Shown one piece after another: positions 42,328 to 50,882 of a DNA stretch of 64,000 nt. This DNA comes from JAHEEL01 sp964195545 (GTDB lineage Bacteria > Actinomycetota > Acidimicrobiia > Spongiisociales > UBA5794), in NCBI GenBank assembly GCA_964195545.1, contig CAXMQQ010000019.1, forward strand, positions 1 to 64,000, written 5' to 3'. Both the position numbers and the translations under genes were made by a program. Numbering within the stretch: position 1 is the stretch's first letter; the number at the start of each line of letters is the position of its first letter. The notes below the pieces were generated by a model. It had not been told where the DNA came from, searched no databases, and was given only the letters and a program-made list of their open reading frames with translations.

Positions 42328-43418
42328 TACCCGCTCATCACTCCACGGGTCTGCGCAGCGACCTTGAAGTCTGTCGTTGACGTGGCGTGGGACAAGGCGT
42401 CCTCGAACGACACCAATCCTGTCGTGTAGAGGGACAGGATGGCCTGGTCGTAGGTCCTCATGCCGAAGAACTCCCCTTCGGCGACATCCACGGCGATCGA
42501 CGGCGTGCTCTCCTCGTTCTTGAGTTTCTCCGCAACACGTTCCGTGTTGACGAGTACTTCGACCGCCGCCACCCGTCCATTCCCATCTACTCGAGGAATA
42601 AGCTGCTGACTGACGACGCCCTTCAAGGTGGTCGACAGAATCTGCCTCACTTGCTGGCGCTGGTACGGCTCGAAGGCCTCGACAATCCGGCTGATCGTCT
42701 CGAGTCCGTCGAAGGTCGGCAAGATAGCGACAACGAGGTGTCCCGTCTCCGAGGCGCGCAGGGCCGCTGCGACGGTCTCCCGATCGGGGAGATCCCCTAC
42801 AAAGATCACGTCGGTGTCGTTACGCATCGCTGCCTGGAGGCCTGTTGAGAACGAAGCGGTATCGAGTCCGACCTCTCGTTGAGAGACCAGCGACTGGTTG
42901 TCCGGGAATAGGTTCTCGATCGGATCTTCGATCGTGACGATGCTGCCATTGCGGGTCGCGTTGATGTGCTCGACCACCGAAGCGGCAGTTGTGGTTCGAC
43001 CTGAACCGGCGGGACCGGTGATGAGCAGCAACCCCGGCCGCTCATCCGCGAGCCCCTCGATGCTGGCCGGGAGGCCCAGGGCCTCGAATCCGCCATTGAC
43101 CGTGCCGACGGTGCGAAGCACCAGGGTCAGAGACCCGCGCTGACGGAACGCGCTGACGCGAAATCGTCCGAGCCCGGAGCGACCGATAGCGAAATCTGCC
43201 TCGCCTGAGGACTCGAGAGCGGCCCGCGCTCTTTCGGTGACGATCTCCTCGAGGTAGCGCTCGGTGTCGGCCGGCATGGTCGAAGGAAGATCAGAACGAC
43301 GAACGGCACCATCTATCCGAAATGCAGGTGGCGATCCCACCTTGAGGTGTAGGTCGGATCCGCCGATCGCGGTCAGCTTCTCGAGTAGTTCGTCGAAGGA
43401 TGGCAACGGTTCAGTCAA
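42327..43418 (-). CDS. PilT-like type IV pilus ATPase with degenerate nucleotide motifs
   Basis: A 363-residue protein aligned end to end with twitching ATPase PilT: GSDLHLKVGSPPAFRIDG, IVTIEDPIENL (Glu164), and GRVAAVEVLVNTERVAEKL. Key residues are altered: Walker A reads GPAGSGRTTT with Arg141 where Lys is expected; Walker B reads VGDLPDRET rather than VGE.RD.ET; the His-box LHT reads LPT. It may bind nucleotide poorly and act as a regulator, as PilU-like or dead paralogues can. The start is TTG at 43418 with GAGGAG upstream. No pilin or assembly genes lie nearby. Confidence 0.85.
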   Translation of the reverse strand: MTEPLPSFDELLEKLTAIGGSDLHLKVGSPPAFRIDGAVRRSDLPSTMPADTERYLEEIVTERARAALESSGEADFAIGRSGLGRFRVSAFRQRGSLTLVLRTVGTVNGGFEALGLPASIEGLADERPGLLLITGPAGSGRTTTAASVVEHINATRNGSIVTIEDPIENLFPDNQSLVSQREVGLDTASFSTGLQAAMRNDTDVIFVGDLPDRETVAAALRASETGHLVVAILPTFDGLETISRIVEAFEPYQRQQVRQILSTTLKGVVSQQLIPRVDGNGRVAAVEVLVNTERVAEKLKNEESTPSIAVDVAEGEFFGMRTYDQAILSLYTTGLVSFEDALSHATSTTDFKVAAQTRGVMSG

Positions 43419-43443
43419 TTCGGCTCCTCGATCCCTGTGGTGG

Positions 43444-44478
43444 TTACCGCGTATATCGGCGCGCTGACAGCTCCCCTTGATCGAGATCCCAGAAGAGCGA
43501 GTGCACTTCGACGGCGTTGTCTATCGCCGGATCGCCACTCTCCGAAGCGTCGAGTGGCGGAAGGCCGGACGCAAACCCGTCAATTGTCGCTGTCACTGAT
43601 TCGCGGATGGCTTGAAGGTCATATCCGCCTTCGAGATAGAACACCGTGTTCGTTCGCTGCATCTCCTCACCCAGCGCAGCCGCCATCGCCCCGTAGTCAA
43701 CGGCGACCAGGGCCATCCCACCGAGAGGATCGGCCGTGTGGCCGTCGAAGCCGGCGCTGACGAGCAACCAATCGGGCCCGAACTGGTCGAGGATCGGGAG
43801 AACGATCCTCGAGAACGCCTCTCGGTACACGGTTCCGTCCGATCCTCCGCTCACCGGAATGTTCACCGTTGCTCCGATTCCCAACCCCCTCCCCACTTCC
43901 TGTAACCGACCCGTCCCCGGGTAGAACGGTGCGTGGTGCAGCGAGACAAAGAGCACGTCCGGCGAACGGAAGAAGATCTCTTGCGTTCCGTTCCCGTGAT
44001 GGACATCCCAGTCGACGATGGCCACTCTCTGTCCTCGCCGTACGAGGGACGCGGCTGACACCGCGACGTTGTTGATCAGGCAGAATCCCATCGTTCGATC
44101 GTTCTCCGCGTGATGCCCGGGGGGTCGTACAACCGCGAATCCGACGTCAATATCGTCGCGTTCGATCGCATCGATAGCGGTCAGCCCCGCACCGGCGGCG
44201 AAACGTGCGGCGTCCCACGATCTCTCCATGGCGTAGGTGTCGGGATCGATCGATCCTCCACCTTCGACGCAGAATCCCTGCAACTGGTCAAGGAAGTCGG
44301 ATTCGTGCACGGCGAGCAACTCTTCTCGCGTTGCCGCCCGCGCTTCGATGCGTTGGGTATCGACGACGCTCGACAGAGCGCCGTCAATCGCGGCGGCGAG
44401 TCGCTCCGGTCGCTCCGGGTGCTGGCGAGGCGGGACATGCTCCAGGCTTGACGGATGTGTGACGAGTACAGACCGCAT
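43444..44478 (-). CDS. Histone-deacetylase-family (AcuC/HDAC-like) protein
   Basis: A 344-residue zinc-dependent deacetylase fold. RPPGHHAENDRTMGFCLINNVAVSA, VDWDVHHGNGTQEIFF, LLVSAGFDGHTADPLGG and YLEGGYDL carry the His-His pair, the Asp/His/Asp metal ligands and the catalytic-side Gly-Gly-Tyr. Bacterial members deacetylate acetyl-CoA synthetase, polyamines or unknown substrates. ATG at 44478. It heads the minus-strand run hdac-pilT-rnhA-cca and shares a 129-bp divergent promoter region with the GNAT gene. Confidence 0.93.
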   Translation of the reverse strand: MRSVLVTHPSSLEHVPPRQHPERPERLAAAIDGALSSVVDTQRIEARAATREELLAVHESDFLDQLQGFCVEGGGSIDPDTYAMERSWDAARFAAGAGLTAIDAIERDDIDVGFAVVRPPGHHAENDRTMGFCLINNVAVSAASLVRRGQRVAIVDWDVHHGNGTQEIFFRSPDVLFVSLHHAPFYPGTGRLQEVGRGLGIGATVNIPVSGGSDGTVYREAFSRIVLPILDQFGPDWLLVSAGFDGHTADPLGGMALVAVDYGAMAAALGEEMQRTNTVFYLEGGYDLQAIRESVTATIDGFASGLPPLDASESGDPAIDNAVEVHSLFWDLDQGELSARRYTR

Positions 44479-44607
44479 TGCCACATGGTCGCACGGTTGG
44501 AGGATCGAACGCACATCGCACTGCGTCGCCGCCCCTGCATCAAGCCCGGCGGCGTGGTCTCTCTTGCACGGTACGCTGACGAAACAGGAGGAGTGCGCAG
44601 AGGTGTC

Positions 44608-45342
44608 ATGCCATTGAACGAGCACCCGATACCGGTTCTGCAACGTGGCTCCTGGCCGCAGCCGATCCGCTTCAGGAAGGGCTGGGCGCGAGCCGAGGCC
44701 CGAACCTGGAATGATCGTGTCCCCGACGCCGCGTTGCGTCTCGTCCGTGGCGGATCGGCCTTCTTGGAGCTGTGTTCCGAACGGTTGAACGAGCTCGGTG
44801 CACCCTACGTCCTCTCTCCCCCTCTACCCCAGAGCAGTCGGCGGCCGTGGGAAGCCGCCGGGTTCGTCGAGTTCGTTCCGTTGGCGTTCATGCGCCACGA
44901 TCTCCCGAGCGGACTCCCCTCACCGGACCATCTCGTCATCGCTCCTCCCGACCACTCGATCGAGGATCTGCTCCGCATCGACCATGCTGCCTTTGACGAT
45001 TTCTGGCGATTCGATCGATTCGGGATGGCCGAGGCCGTCGGGGCGACACCGAAGACGAAGTCACTCCTCATTCGCGGGCCGGACGGTGTTCCCGTCGCCT
45101 TCGCCATCGTCGGATTCGGTCACGCTATGTCCTACCTGCAACGCCTCGCCGTTCATTCCGATTGGCAGGGTCAACAGATGGGTCGGTCGTTGATACGGGC
45201 GGCCACTCGAACGGCACAATCGGCGGGGAGCAGGGCGATGATGCTCAACACGCAGACCGACAATGACGCCGCTATCTCTCTCTATGCGTCCGAAGGGTTC
45301 GTCACACTCCCAGAGCCTCTCGCCGTGCTTCGTCGAGGTTGA
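44608..45342 (+). CDS. GNAT-family N-acetyltransferase
   Basis: A 244-residue protein with a C-terminal GNAT domain (about residues 110-244): SYLQRLAVHSDWQGQQMGRSLIRAATRTA is the acetyl-CoA loop, and MMLNTQTDNDAAISLYASEGF the closing motif. The N-terminal 100 residues look like a second, degenerate GNAT half. Substrate unknown. The ATG at 44608 has AGAGG close upstream; an AGGAGG lies further up. The pseudokinase gene follows after 3 bp, so they share a transcript. Confidence 0.85.
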   Translation: MPLNEHPIPVLQRGSWPQPIRFRKGWARAEARTWNDRVPDAALRLVRGGSAFLELCSERLNELGAPYVLSPPLPQSSRRPWEAAGFVEFVPLAFMRHDLPSGLPSPDHLVIAPPDHSIEDLLRIDHAAFDDFWRFDRFGMAEAVGATPKTKSLLIRGPDGVPVAFAIVGFGHAMSYLQRLAVHSDWQGQQMGRSLIRAATRTAQSAGSRAMMLNTQTDNDAAISLYASEGFVTLPEPLAVLRRG

Positions 45343-45345
45343 TCG

Positions 45346-46635
45346 ATGCCCCCTCGGATCCCTGACCGATATCGGATGAACGTCCGACTCGGTGCCGATG
45401 GTGACATCGAGGAATGGATGGCGACGGATGAACACCTTGAGCGTCCCGTCCTGATTCGGTTCCCCGGCCCCGATGCCGACACCGATCGCATCGCCTCATT
45501 CCTTGCTCCTGTTCGTGCGGCCGCTGCGACCACTCACCCTCATGTTCAGATGATCTATACGGCTGGTGAAGTCGATGGATCAGCGTTCGCTGTGGCCGAA
45601 TGGGACGGTGCCGTGACCATCGCCGATCGTCTCAGGGCAGGCGAGACACTCCCAATAGCGGAGTACCTCACCAACGCGTCGGGCCTGGCCTCCGGCTTGG
45701 CCGCATTTCATGCAAACGGGGGTATCCACGGAGCGATCGACCCGCGCGCCATCCACTTCTCTGCTGCTCACCCCGCACGTCTCGCGAGCTTCGGGCGGGT
45801 TCCTCTCACGACTACTGCTGCCGACGACACCGCCGCACTCGCGGCTGCACTCCGCACAGCGATCACAGGAAGCGACAACCCTGCCGTCCTGCCATCTCAC
45901 GTCGCGGAGGGGATTCCCTCATCCGTCGACAACGCTCTGGGAGCGGCCGAATCAGGGGCGATCGACGCGACGGGCCTCGCTGCTGCCCTGAGTTCGTCAT
46001 CACTGCACCCTCAACCCGACGTCGGACGACCATGGTCTCTCAAGCCCCTTGTCGCGTTCGCCTTCGTTGTCGCAGCCGTTATCGGTCTCTCCATCCTGGG
46101 GCTCTCCATCGACGTCGATCCCGATTCGCCGTTCCTCTACCCAGCCGCGCCGGCGGATCAAGAGCACGCCACGCCGGCGAGTTCGATCCAAGCATCGGAC
46201 ACGCCAGCCGAGAACGCCATACCCGCCACCGTCACCGTCTACGACCCGTTTGGCGACGGCATCGAGAACGACGATTCCCTTGCCGCTGTGGCAGATGGAA
46301 GGCAATCAACGATGTGGGAGACCGAGCCCTATCCGGCCCCGCTCGACCAGACGAAGGAGGGCGTTGGCGTCATTCTGGAGTCTCCTATTCCAATCGGTGC
46401 GATCGAGATCACCGGTACGCCCGGTACCAGATTCACGGTGGCGTGGAATGTGACGCTCCCCGACGTTCCGGACGACTGGGAACGAATCGGTGCAGGACAG
46501 ATCCTCACGGGTACGACGCGCCTCGACGTCGCTCACCGGGAGCAGGGGTTCTGGCTCGTCTGGATCACGTCGCTGCCGCAGCGGACCGACGGCTCATATG
46601 GGACGTCGATCGCAGAGATCCGCCTCCTCCCTTGA
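45346..46635 (+). CDS. Membrane pseudokinase with extracytoplasmic discoidin-like domain (MurJ-tail homologue)
   Basis: A 429-residue protein. Residues 1 to about 215 follow a Ser/Thr protein kinase fold but lack its catalytic residues: the HRD loop position reads HGAIDPRAIHFS (128-139) and the DFG position reads ASFG (147-150). A membrane helix follows at about 233-254, then a Pro/Ala linker and an outer beta domain (about 295-429) resembling F5/8-type discoidin domains. The architecture matches the C-terminal half of the mycobacterial MviN/MurJ protein, whose pseudokinase recruits FhaA, and the locus is syntenic. No flippase domain is attached or adjacent. Confidence 0.8.
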   Translation: MPPRIPDRYRMNVRLGADGDIEEWMATDEHLERPVLIRFPGPDADTDRIASFLAPVRAAAATTHPHVQMIYTAGEVDGSAFAVAEWDGAVTIADRLRAGETLPIAEYLTNASGLASGLAAFHANGGIHGAIDPRAIHFSAAHPARLASFGRVPLTTTAADDTAALAAALRTAITGSDNPAVLPSHVAEGIPSSVDNALGAAESGAIDATGLAAALSSSSLHPQPDVGRPWSLKPLVAFAFVVAAVIGLSILGLSIDVDPDSPFLYPAAPADQEHATPASSIQASDTPAENAIPATVTVYDPFGDGIENDDSLAAVADGRQSTMWETEPYPAPLDQTKEGVGVILESPIPIGAIEITGTPGTRFTVAWNVTLPDVPDDWERIGAGQILTGTTRLDVAHREQGFWLVWITSLPQRTDGSYGTSIAEIRLLP

Positions 46636-46681
46636 CGGATTGCTTCACCTCCGATCGCCCACCTGACCAGAATCAGGACCG

Positions 46682-47257
46682 ATGACCTCTCGTTCCACAG
46701 AAGACCGCGAGTTGATACGCCGCTACCTCGAAGGCGACGTATCGGCGTTCGACGAGCTCATGCACGCCCACGAGAACCGTGTCTTCGCTATTTGTCTCCG
46801 CATGATGAGGGATAGGGACTCGGCCCTCGACGCGACGCAGGATGTCTTCCTCACCGTCTTTCGCAAAGCCGACCGCTACAAGGAACAGGCTGCCTTCAGC
46901 ACGTGGCTCTATCGCGTCGCTGTGAACACGTGCTACGACCACCTGAGACGCCAGAAACGCCAACGCACCACGTCGATGCCTGAGCACCTCGACCCCTCAG
47001 ATCCTCGCGGCGGTGACGAGTTCCGTGCCGTCGAGCTTCGCCCCGACATCGAAACGGCACTCGCCGCACTCACTCCGGAGTTCCGCTCTGCCGTTGTGCT
47101 CGTCGACCTCGACGGCATGTCGCTAGAGGGAGCCGCAGATACCCTCGAAGTACCCGTTGGAACGGTCAAGAGCCGCGTGTTCCGGGCGAGGAAGCAGCTC
47201 GCCAAAGATCTCGGGAACTTTGCGCCAGGGTCCGAGCATCCAACTGATGAATCATGA
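46682..47257 (+). CDS. ECF sigma factor (SigM-like)
   Basis: A 191-residue sigma-70 factor of the extracytoplasmic-function class. Region 2 includes FDELMHAHENRVFAICLRMMRDRDSALDATQDVFLTVFRKADRY; region 4 includes LTPEFRSAVVLVDLDGMSLEGAADTLEVPVGTVKSRVFRARKQL. Position between the pseudokinase and trxB matches mycobacterial sigM. The following gene overlaps by 4 nt and encodes its likely anti-sigma factor. Confidence 0.95.
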   Translation: MTSRSTEDRELIRRYLEGDVSAFDELMHAHENRVFAICLRMMRDRDSALDATQDVFLTVFRKADRYKEQAAFSTWLYRVAVNTCYDHLRRQKRQRTTSMPEHLDPSDPRGGDEFRAVELRPDIETALAALTPEFRSAVVLVDLDGMSLEGAADTLEVPVGTVKSRVFRARKQLAKDLGNFAPGSEHPTDES

Positions 47258-48147
47258 ACGAACGTAACCAGAATCTCATCATCGACCTGATCGGCGGACG
47301 CCTGTCCCCCGATGATGAGCGTGCGGCCCTGAACCGAATCGAAGAAGATTCGGTCCTTCGGGCTGAGTACGAGGCACAGATGTCGGCTATCTCCATCCTC
47401 GAAGCAGTTGCGCCGCCGATGATGACGGCAGATGAGCGGGCGATACTGCACGCGACGCTTCGCCGGCAACTCCATCTCGACGATTCCCCCGTCCCTGTTA
47501 TTGCGGCGCCGTCTCGATGGCAACGTTGGTGGGCGCCGGTCGGCGGTCTCGCGGTTGCAGCCGCCGTGATCGTCGGTGCCGTCGTCGTCCTACCCAACAA
47601 TCTTTCGGGGAGTGACTCGGACACTTCTTTCGCTGCGGCTTCCGCCGAGATCACCACGACGGCACCGACCGCATCGCTCACCGATGATCTCGCCGGGGTC
47701 GCAGCAGAGGAGGGCACGGGTGAGAACAGCGTCGGCGCTGCGGCACCCGAAGCGACCGAGAACGCTCCCGACGAGGAAAGTTCCGAATACGCGGAGACCC
47801 AGGCCGTGGACACCGACGAAGCAACCACCTCCCCGTCGTCTCTCCCATATCTGGTGGATGTCGATCTCGGCTTGCTCGAAGGCGACCTCTCTTCCGACCC
47901 GGATGCTCTCAGAAGCAACCCGTCACCTGCTTCGTCGAAGTCTGTCGACTTCGACGCCATTCGGGTGGATGCTTGCCTCAATTCTCTCCGAGTCGACAGT
48001 CAGACATCGGAGATTATCCCCATCGCTCTCACCACCTATGAAGGCACTGAGTCCGTGGTCGTATCCGTCGCCCCTTCTTCAGGGGAATCCTTCCTCGCGG
48101 TCTATTCAGTGGCCTTGTGCCGGGAACTTGCCAGCACGCAGGGATGA
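47254..48147 (+). CDS. Membrane anti-sigma factor
   Basis: A 297-residue single-pass protein. The cytoplasmic N-terminus (about 1-85) has LIGGRLSPDDERAALNRIEEDSVLRAEYEAQ, resembling anti-sigma domains without a clear HxxxCxxC zinc motif. One membrane helix spans about 93-113. A long acidic Ala/Thr/Glu-rich linker follows, and the outer end holds a small domain with cysteines in DACLNSLRV and VALCRELAS that may form a disulphide. The 4-nt overlap with the sigma gene argues for a sigma/anti-sigma pair. Confidence 0.82.
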   Translation: MNERNQNLIIDLIGGRLSPDDERAALNRIEEDSVLRAEYEAQMSAISILEAVAPPMMTADERAILHATLRRQLHLDDSPVPVIAAPSRWQRWWAPVGGLAVAAAVIVGAVVVLPNNLSGSDSDTSFAAASAEITTTAPTASLTDDLAGVAAEEGTGENSVGAAAPEATENAPDEESSEYAETQAVDTDEATTSPSSLPYLVDVDLGLLEGDLSSDPDALRSNPSPASSKSVDFDAIRVDACLNSLRVDSQTSEIIPIALTTYEGTESVVVSVAPSSGESFLAVYSVALCRELASTQG

Positions 48148-48172
48148 CCGGTCCGACATTCGGCTATCCTCA

Positions 48173-48490
48173 ATGACCATGACCGATCGACCGCGCAACG
48201 ACTACCCGGCCAAGATCGCCGACTTCCTTGAGCAACTTGCCACTCGCATCCGTTCGCTCACGGTCGATCGAGCATTCCTGGCTGTTACGTGGACGGCGAT
48301 CGGGATCGTCATCGCAACGGTCGCGATCCTCGCTGTGATCTGGTTGCTCGTCGGTTTCTTCCGTGCTCTCGGTACCCTGATCGGACAGGAACTCGCATAC
48401 GCCGTCGTCGGGGGCATATTGCTCATCGCCGGAGCGTTGGTCTGGATGAAGAGAATTCCAGAAGACGAGACAACATCACAACTGGAGTGA
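48173..48490 (+). CDS. Small two-helix membrane protein
   Basis: A 105-residue protein (103 if ATG 48179 is used) with two hydrophobic helices at about residues 38-62 (FLAVTWTAIGIVIATVAILAV and onward) and 75-92 (LAYAVVGGILLIAGALVW), short charged ends and no known family. A TATCCT hexamer at 48165-48170 lies 8 nt before the second ATG. trxB begins 2 bp after its stop with GGAG inside this gene, so translation is coupled. Function unknown. Confidence 0.72.
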   Translation: MTMTDRPRNDYPAKIADFLEQLATRIRSLTVDRAFLAVTWTAIGIVIATVAILAVIWLLVGFFRALGTLIGQELAYAVVGGILLIAGALVWMKRIPEDETTSQLE

Positions 48491-48492
48491 CC

Positions 48493-49416
48493 ATGGCCGA
48501 GACGGTCTTGATCATCGGGTCTGGCCCAGCCGGACTCACCGCCGCTATCTACGCAGCCCGCGCAGACCTCAATCCTCTCATGATTGAAGGCATGGAGCGC
48601 GGTGGACAGTTGATGCTCACCACCGAAGTTGAGAACTATCCGGGATTCCCCGAGGGGATCATGGGTCCCGAACTCATGGATGGGATGCGCAAGCAAGCCG
48701 AGCGCTTCGGCACCCGCATCGTCTCGTCCGACGTGACGAAAGTCGACCTCTCGGAACGTCCGTTCAAGGTCTGGATCGGTCAGGAACTCCACGAGTCAGA
48801 GTCCCTCATCATTTCAACTGGGGCCTCTGCGCGGTGGCTCGGGATTCCTGGTGAGAGCCGCCTTCGTGGCTATGGCGTTTCTGCATGTGCGACGTGTGAC
48901 GGTTTCTTCTTCCGCGACCGCGAGATAGCGATCGTGGGTGGCGGCGACTCAGCCATGGAGGAGGCGCTCTTCCTCACGAAGTTCGCCTCGAAAGTCACGA
49001 TCCTTCACCGTCGAGACGAGTTCAGGGCGTCGAAGATCATGGCCCACCGTGCGATCGAGCATCCGAAGATAGAAGTCCTGTGGAACACGACGCCCGAAGA
49101 GGTTCTTGGCGACGATCTCGTCACGGGTCTTCGCGTGAGGAATGTCCTCACCGACGAAGGGTCGGTACTGCCGGTCGAGGGATTCTTCCTCGCCATCGGC
49201 CATGACCCGAATACCAAGATTTTCCAAGACCAACTGAACCTGGATGCCTCCGGGTACATCTCATCCAACGGAGGCTCGACGCAAACCTCTGTTGAGGGCG
49301 TTTTCGCCGCAGGAGACGTTGTCGATCACTACTACCAGCAAGCCGTAACGGCCGCAGGCATGGGCTGCCAGGCCGCCATCGACGTCGAGCACTGGCTCAA
49401 TCGAGCCGAAGCCTGA
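48493..49416 (+). CDS. trxB: Thioredoxin reductase
   Basis: A 307-residue FAD/NADPH enzyme reducing thioredoxin. FAD site VLIIGSGPAGLTAAIYAARA; redox pair Cys132-Ala-Thr-Cys135 in SACATCDG; NADPH-binding IAIVGGGDSAMEEALFL with HRRDEFRASK; the closing FAAGDVVDHYYQQAVTAAGMGCQAA. Full length. Next to trxA and downstream of the sigma/anti-sigma genes, as in mycobacteria where SigM governs oxidative-stress genes. Confidence 0.98.
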   Translation: MAETVLIIGSGPAGLTAAIYAARADLNPLMIEGMERGGQLMLTTEVENYPGFPEGIMGPELMDGMRKQAERFGTRIVSSDVTKVDLSERPFKVWIGQELHESESLIISTGASARWLGIPGESRLRGYGVSACATCDGFFFRDREIAIVGGGDSAMEEALFLTKFASKVTILHRRDEFRASKIMAHRAIEHPKIEVLWNTTPEEVLGDDLVTGLRVRNVLTDEGSVLPVEGFFLAIGHDPNTKIFQDQLNLDASGYISSNGGSTQTSVEGVFAAGDVVDHYYQQAVTAAGMGCQAAIDVEHWLNRAEA

Positions 49417-49473
49417 ATCCAAGATCGTCCGCCACCAACCGGTCGGCGGATCACCGACCACGAGGGAGCCGAG

Positions 49474-49800
49474 ATGGGACAGAACACCGTCAAAGGAAGC
49501 GATGCCACCTTTGTCGAATTGGTCGGCTCATCGCTGCCGACTCTCGTCGATTTCTGGGCAGAGTGGTGCGGGCCGTGCAAGATGATGGACGGGCCTCTCG
49601 AAGAGATCGCAGGAGAACGAGCCGGGACACTCCAGATCGTCAAACTCAACGTCGACGAGAACCCCTCCACGGCGATGCAGTTCGGTGTGATGAGCATACC
49701 GACGATGATCATCTTCCAGGGCGGAGAAGAGCGGAAACGCCTCGTCGGTGCCAGGAGCAAGGCTCAACTGGAAGCCGAGATCACCGCCTTCGTCTCCTGA
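49474..49800 (+). CDS. trxA: Thioredoxin
   Basis: A 108-residue classical thioredoxin: LVDFWAEWCGPCKMMDGPLEEIA with redox cysteines 32 and 35, NVDENPSTAMQFGVMSIPTMIIFQGGEE with the cis-Pro. GAGGGAG lies upstream of the ATG. It forms the disulphide-reducing pair with trxB, 57 bp upstream. Confidence 0.98.
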   Translation: MGQNTVKGSDATFVELVGSSLPTLVDFWAEWCGPCKMMDGPLEEIAGERAGTLQIVKLNVDENPSTAMQFGVMSIPTMIIFQGGEERKRLVGARSKAQLEAEITAFVS

Positions 49801-49825
49801 GCTTTGATCACCCGGTAACGGGACC

Positions 49826-50788
49826 GTGAGGCTCTACCACCAGGGAGACCGAGGAGAGCCGGTTCGCGACATCCAGCGCCGCTTGACGAGCCTCGGAATT
49901 CACACCGCCGTCGACGGTTCGTACGGATCAGAAACACTCGTGTCCGTGCAGTCCTTCCAAGAGACACGAGGGTTGCCGGCGGACGGGATTGTGGGTCCTG
50001 AGACGTGGCGAACGCTGGTCGACGCCGGGTTTCGGCTCGGCGACCGCATGCTGTATCGGCGCTCTCCGATGGTGCGCGGCGACGACGTCTCCCGGCTCCA
50101 GCAGAGCCTTGGATCCCTTGGTTTCGACGCAGGCAAGGTCGACGGGCTCTTCGGACCCGACACGCTAGGGGCGGTACTCGACTTCCAGCACAACAGGGGA
50201 ATGGCCGAGGACGGGTTCGCCGGCCGCGAGGTTGTTGAGGAGCTGCTCCTGATGTCGAGAGCAACGGAGAAACCCGGCAGAGAGGCGGTCCGAGAGCACG
50301 AATGGATCGATTCTCTCCCACATCCGATCACCGGCGCCCGCATCTACGTTGACCCGGACAGGGGCGAAGATTCAACACCGGACGCTACCTGGTCGGCAGG
50401 GACTCGCCTCACGTCCGAACTCAAGCGCTCTGGTGCTCGCGTCTTGTTGTCTCGCAGCGTTGACACGGCACCGAATGAGCGTTTCCGTGCGCAGCGTGCG
50501 AACCGTCTCGACGTTCAGATCGTCGTGTCAATCACCGTTCCTCGGGACGACGTCGAGAGCGTCTTCTACTTCGGAACTCCGCTCAGTACGAGCGATGCGG
50601 GGAAGACGATCGCCGAGCACGTCGCCGCCAGGCTCGGGGTTCCAGCGCTCCCCCGCGCCGTCCCTCTCCTGAAAGAGACGCGCTCCTCGGCCATCGTCGT
50701 CTCCCTGGCGACGCCCACAGGCGAGACAGGTACTGTGATAGCTAAGGCGATCGTCGATCTCTACGCGAACGGACCGGACGAGATCTGA
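49826..50788 (+). CDS. CwlM-like peptidoglycan-binding pseudo-amidase
   Basis: A 320-residue cytosolic protein (no signal peptide). Two PG_binding_1 domains, about residues 5-70 and 80-145 (DGSYGSETLVSVQSFQETRGLPADGIVGPETW and its repeat), are followed by an amidase_3 fold at about 170-315. The zinc ligands are missing: the DPGHGG motif reads DPDRGE (His replaced by Arg179), and SIHAN reads SITVP (Thr237). Mycobacterial CwlM, at the same locus, is likewise inactive and regulates MurA and MurJ. The start is GTG at 49826. Confidence 0.85.
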   Translation: MRLYHQGDRGEPVRDIQRRLTSLGIHTAVDGSYGSETLVSVQSFQETRGLPADGIVGPETWRTLVDAGFRLGDRMLYRRSPMVRGDDVSRLQQSLGSLGFDAGKVDGLFGPDTLGAVLDFQHNRGMAEDGFAGREVVEELLLMSRATEKPGREAVREHEWIDSLPHPITGARIYVDPDRGEDSTPDATWSAGTRLTSELKRSGARVLLSRSVDTAPNERFRAQRANRLDVQIVVSITVPRDDVESVFYFGTPLSTSDAGKTIAEHVAARLGVPALPRAVPLLKETRSSAIVVSLATPTGETGTVIAKAIVDLYANGPDEI

Positions 50789-50801
50789 GTCGCCAGACAA
50801 G

Positions 50802-50869
50802 AGACGAGAGATGTGAGATATGAGACCGAACGAGCTTCTCCCCTTATCTCGTGTCTCACGTCTGTTCGG
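50802..50869. terminator. Inverted GAGA-rich repeat between convergent cwlM-like and parB genes
   Basis: An arm at 50802-50821 (AGACGAGAGATGTGAGATAT) pairs imperfectly, 15 of 20 positions, with 50844-50863; CCGAAC (50826-50831) and GTTCGG (50864-50869) form an alternative stem. The position between converging stops suggests a two-way terminator. Confidence 0.5.
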
Positions 50870-50882
50870 TACCGACAACCGA

